From NCBI RefSeq assembly GCF_013179735.1, contig NZ_JABMEG010000001.1, positions 1,302,001 to 1,366,000 of the forward strand: a stretch of DNA of 64,000 bases. Reading direction: 5' to 3'. The notes under the pieces are model-generated. The model was not told the DNA's origin. It did not search any database and worked only from the letters and a program-made list of their open reading frames with translations. Shown here one piece after another: positions 62,958 to 64,000 of the stretch (position 1 is its first letter; every line of letters begins with the position of its first letter). Position numbers and translations under genes: made by a program. This stretch comes from Permianibacter fluminis. GTDB lineage: Bacteria; Pseudomonadota; Gammaproteobacteria; Enterobacterales; Permianibacteraceae.

Positions 62958-64000
62958 GCAAGAGTCTTGATTTTCTGGTGCCGGGCGGCGCGCTGAGCGG
63001 GCCGCTGTTTGCCGCTTTTGTCGAACAGCTGGACGGTGATCGACCGCAACTGAAAACGGGTGATCGCGTTGGTGCCTTTGTCGTGCAACGGGAATTGGGC
63101 CGTGGCGGCGCCAGCGTGGTGTATCTCGGCGAACGTGTCGACGGTGGTTTTGGCCAAACCGTTGCCATCAAGGTGGCACGGGCCAGCGACGCGCACCGGC
63201 AGCGCTTCCGCTTTGAACGCCATTTGCTGGCCCAGCTCGAACACCCGTGTATCGCGCGATTGATCGACGGCGGCGAACTGGCAGATGGCTGGTTGTGGTC
63301 CGCGATGGAATTCGTCGATGGCGTGCCGCTGGATCAGTATTGCCGACAGCAACAACCGAGCTGGCGCCAGCGCGTGCAACTGGTGCGCGCGATTACCGAA
63401 GCGGTGCGCTATGCCCATCAGCGTCTGGTGATACACGGCGATCTCAAATGCAGCAACATTTTGGTTGATCAGCAGGGTCAACCGCGGCTGCTCGACTTTG
63501 GTATCGCCAGCCATGTCTGGCAACACAATGAAAGCGAAACCCTGGCGTTCTCACCCGGTATTGCCAGCCCGGAACAGCAACAGGGCCGGGCGCTGACCAC
63601 TGCTTCCGATACCTATCAGTTGGGCTTGTTGCTGGCGACCGTGCTGGGCATGCCGGCGCCGGCGAAATCTGCACTGTCACCACACAACGTGGCAGCGGCG
63701 AGCAGCGTAGTCGCGTCCGGCCAGATGCCGGTGGCGGTGCAGCGCAATCTGCAGGCGGTCATTGCCCGGGCCGGCCAGCCCGACGTGGAGCAGCGCTATC
63801 GCAGCGTTGATGAACTGCAGGCCGATCTGGATCGCGTGCTTCAGCATCGACCGGTGCAGGCGCAAGCGTGGTCGGCATTTGATCGCGCCAGATTCTGGTT
63901 GCAACGGGAGATTCGGCTGGCTTTTGCTGCCGCCGCCACGCTGCTGCTACTCGGCGGCCTGACCGGAGTTTATTGGTTTCATGTCTGGGCGGCACGTGAC
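62954..64000 (+). CDS. Serine/threonine protein kinase, 3' end outside window
   Basis: The frame starts at GTG 62954, overlapping the sigma gene by four bases, and runs off the right edge. In the 349 visible residues there is a Hanks-type kinase domain: glycine loop GRGGASVVY (about 49-57), VAIKV lysine, HGDLKCSNILVD in place of the HRDLK catalytic loop, DFGIAS, and ASPEQ. Near residue 325 a hydrophobic helix (LAFAAAATLLLLGGLTG) suggests a membrane-anchored kinase with an outer sensor domain beyond the edge. The HGD in place of HRD is common in this ECF-linked group (from memory). Confidence 0.85.
   Translation, partial: MSKSLDFLVPGGALSGPLFAAFVEQLDGDRPQLKTGDRVGAFVVQRELGRGGASVVYLGERVDGGFGQTVAIKVARASDAHRQRFRFERHLLAQLEHPCIARLIDGGELADGWLWSAMEFVDGVPLDQYCRQQQPSWRQRVQLVRAITEAVRYAHQRLVIHGDLKCSNILVDQQGQPRLLDFGIASHVWQHNESETLAFSPGIASPEQQQGRALTTASDTYQLGLLLATVLGMPAPAKSALSPHNVAAASSVVASGQMPVAVQRNLQAVIARAGQPDVEQRYRSVDELQADLDRVLQHRPVQAQAWSAFDRARFWLQREIRLAFAAAATLLLLGGLTGVYWFHVWAARD

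Overview
The window is a stretch of GC-rich gammaproteobacterial chromosome (inference; genus not determined). The main evidence is the conserved run initiator tRNA-Met, rimP, nusA, infB, rbfA, truB, rpsO, pnp in E. coli order. It also holds ParC/ParE-type topoisomerase IV, a 691-residue FimX-like protein, the EF-P beta-lysylation genes (efp, epmB, epmA), outer-membrane phospholipase A and the end of nuoN. I see no rRNA, prophage, CRISPR array or classical insertion sequence.

Layout. 1-4824: the 3' end of nuoN, then an envelope-lipid group (metallophosphoesterase of the LpxH type, dgkA, a PAP2 phosphatase and an MJ1255/VC2487-type glycosyltransferase). 4817-15479: the translation/RNA-metabolism operon region, interrupted between truB and rpsO by an oppositely oriented ECF sigma/anti-sigma pair, with a hairpin leader ahead of rimP. 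15500-25350: small exported or membrane proteins, an exported peroxiredoxin, a WYL regulator, a PAS chemoreceptor, an orphan solute-binding protein and a GGDEF-EAL protein. 25813-38652: parE and parC flank an accessory interval. That interval holds an AT-rich leucine-rich-repeat lipoprotein and a REP-associated transposase with its own pair of inverted REP hairpins, followed by a series of small exported or membrane proteins. 38744-46517: an exported protein, a chalcone-isomerase-fold/TonB fusion, a TPR-like lipoprotein, a class III nucleotide cyclase, serB and a membrane protein. 46522-50534: fimX and a PilZ-like partner. 50728-61024: epmB/efp, a two-kinase plus Hpt-GGDEF signalling locus, and epmA. 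61085-64000: pldA, then an ECF sigma factor overlapping a Ser/Thr kinase that runs off the window.

How the genes work together. Translation dominates the first part: RimP and RbfA mature the 30S subunit, IF2 and tRNA-fMet start translation, and NusA and PNPase act on the transcript. EF-P, EpmB and EpmA form a complete beta-lysylation route. Cyclic-nucleotide signalling dominates the second part, with a GGDEF-EAL protein, FimX, a PilZ-like protein, an Hpt-REC-REC-GGDEF protein and an adenylate-cyclase-type protein.

The most striking observations are: (1) an apparently exact 247-bp tandem duplication that frameshifts a CHASE-PAS histidine kinase; (2) a self-contained REP/RAYT unit beside an AT-rich gene; (3) the chalcone-isomerase-like/TonB fusion with four 16-bp direct repeats upstream; and (4) three 21-bp direct repeats in the divergent promoter region of the phosphorelay locus.
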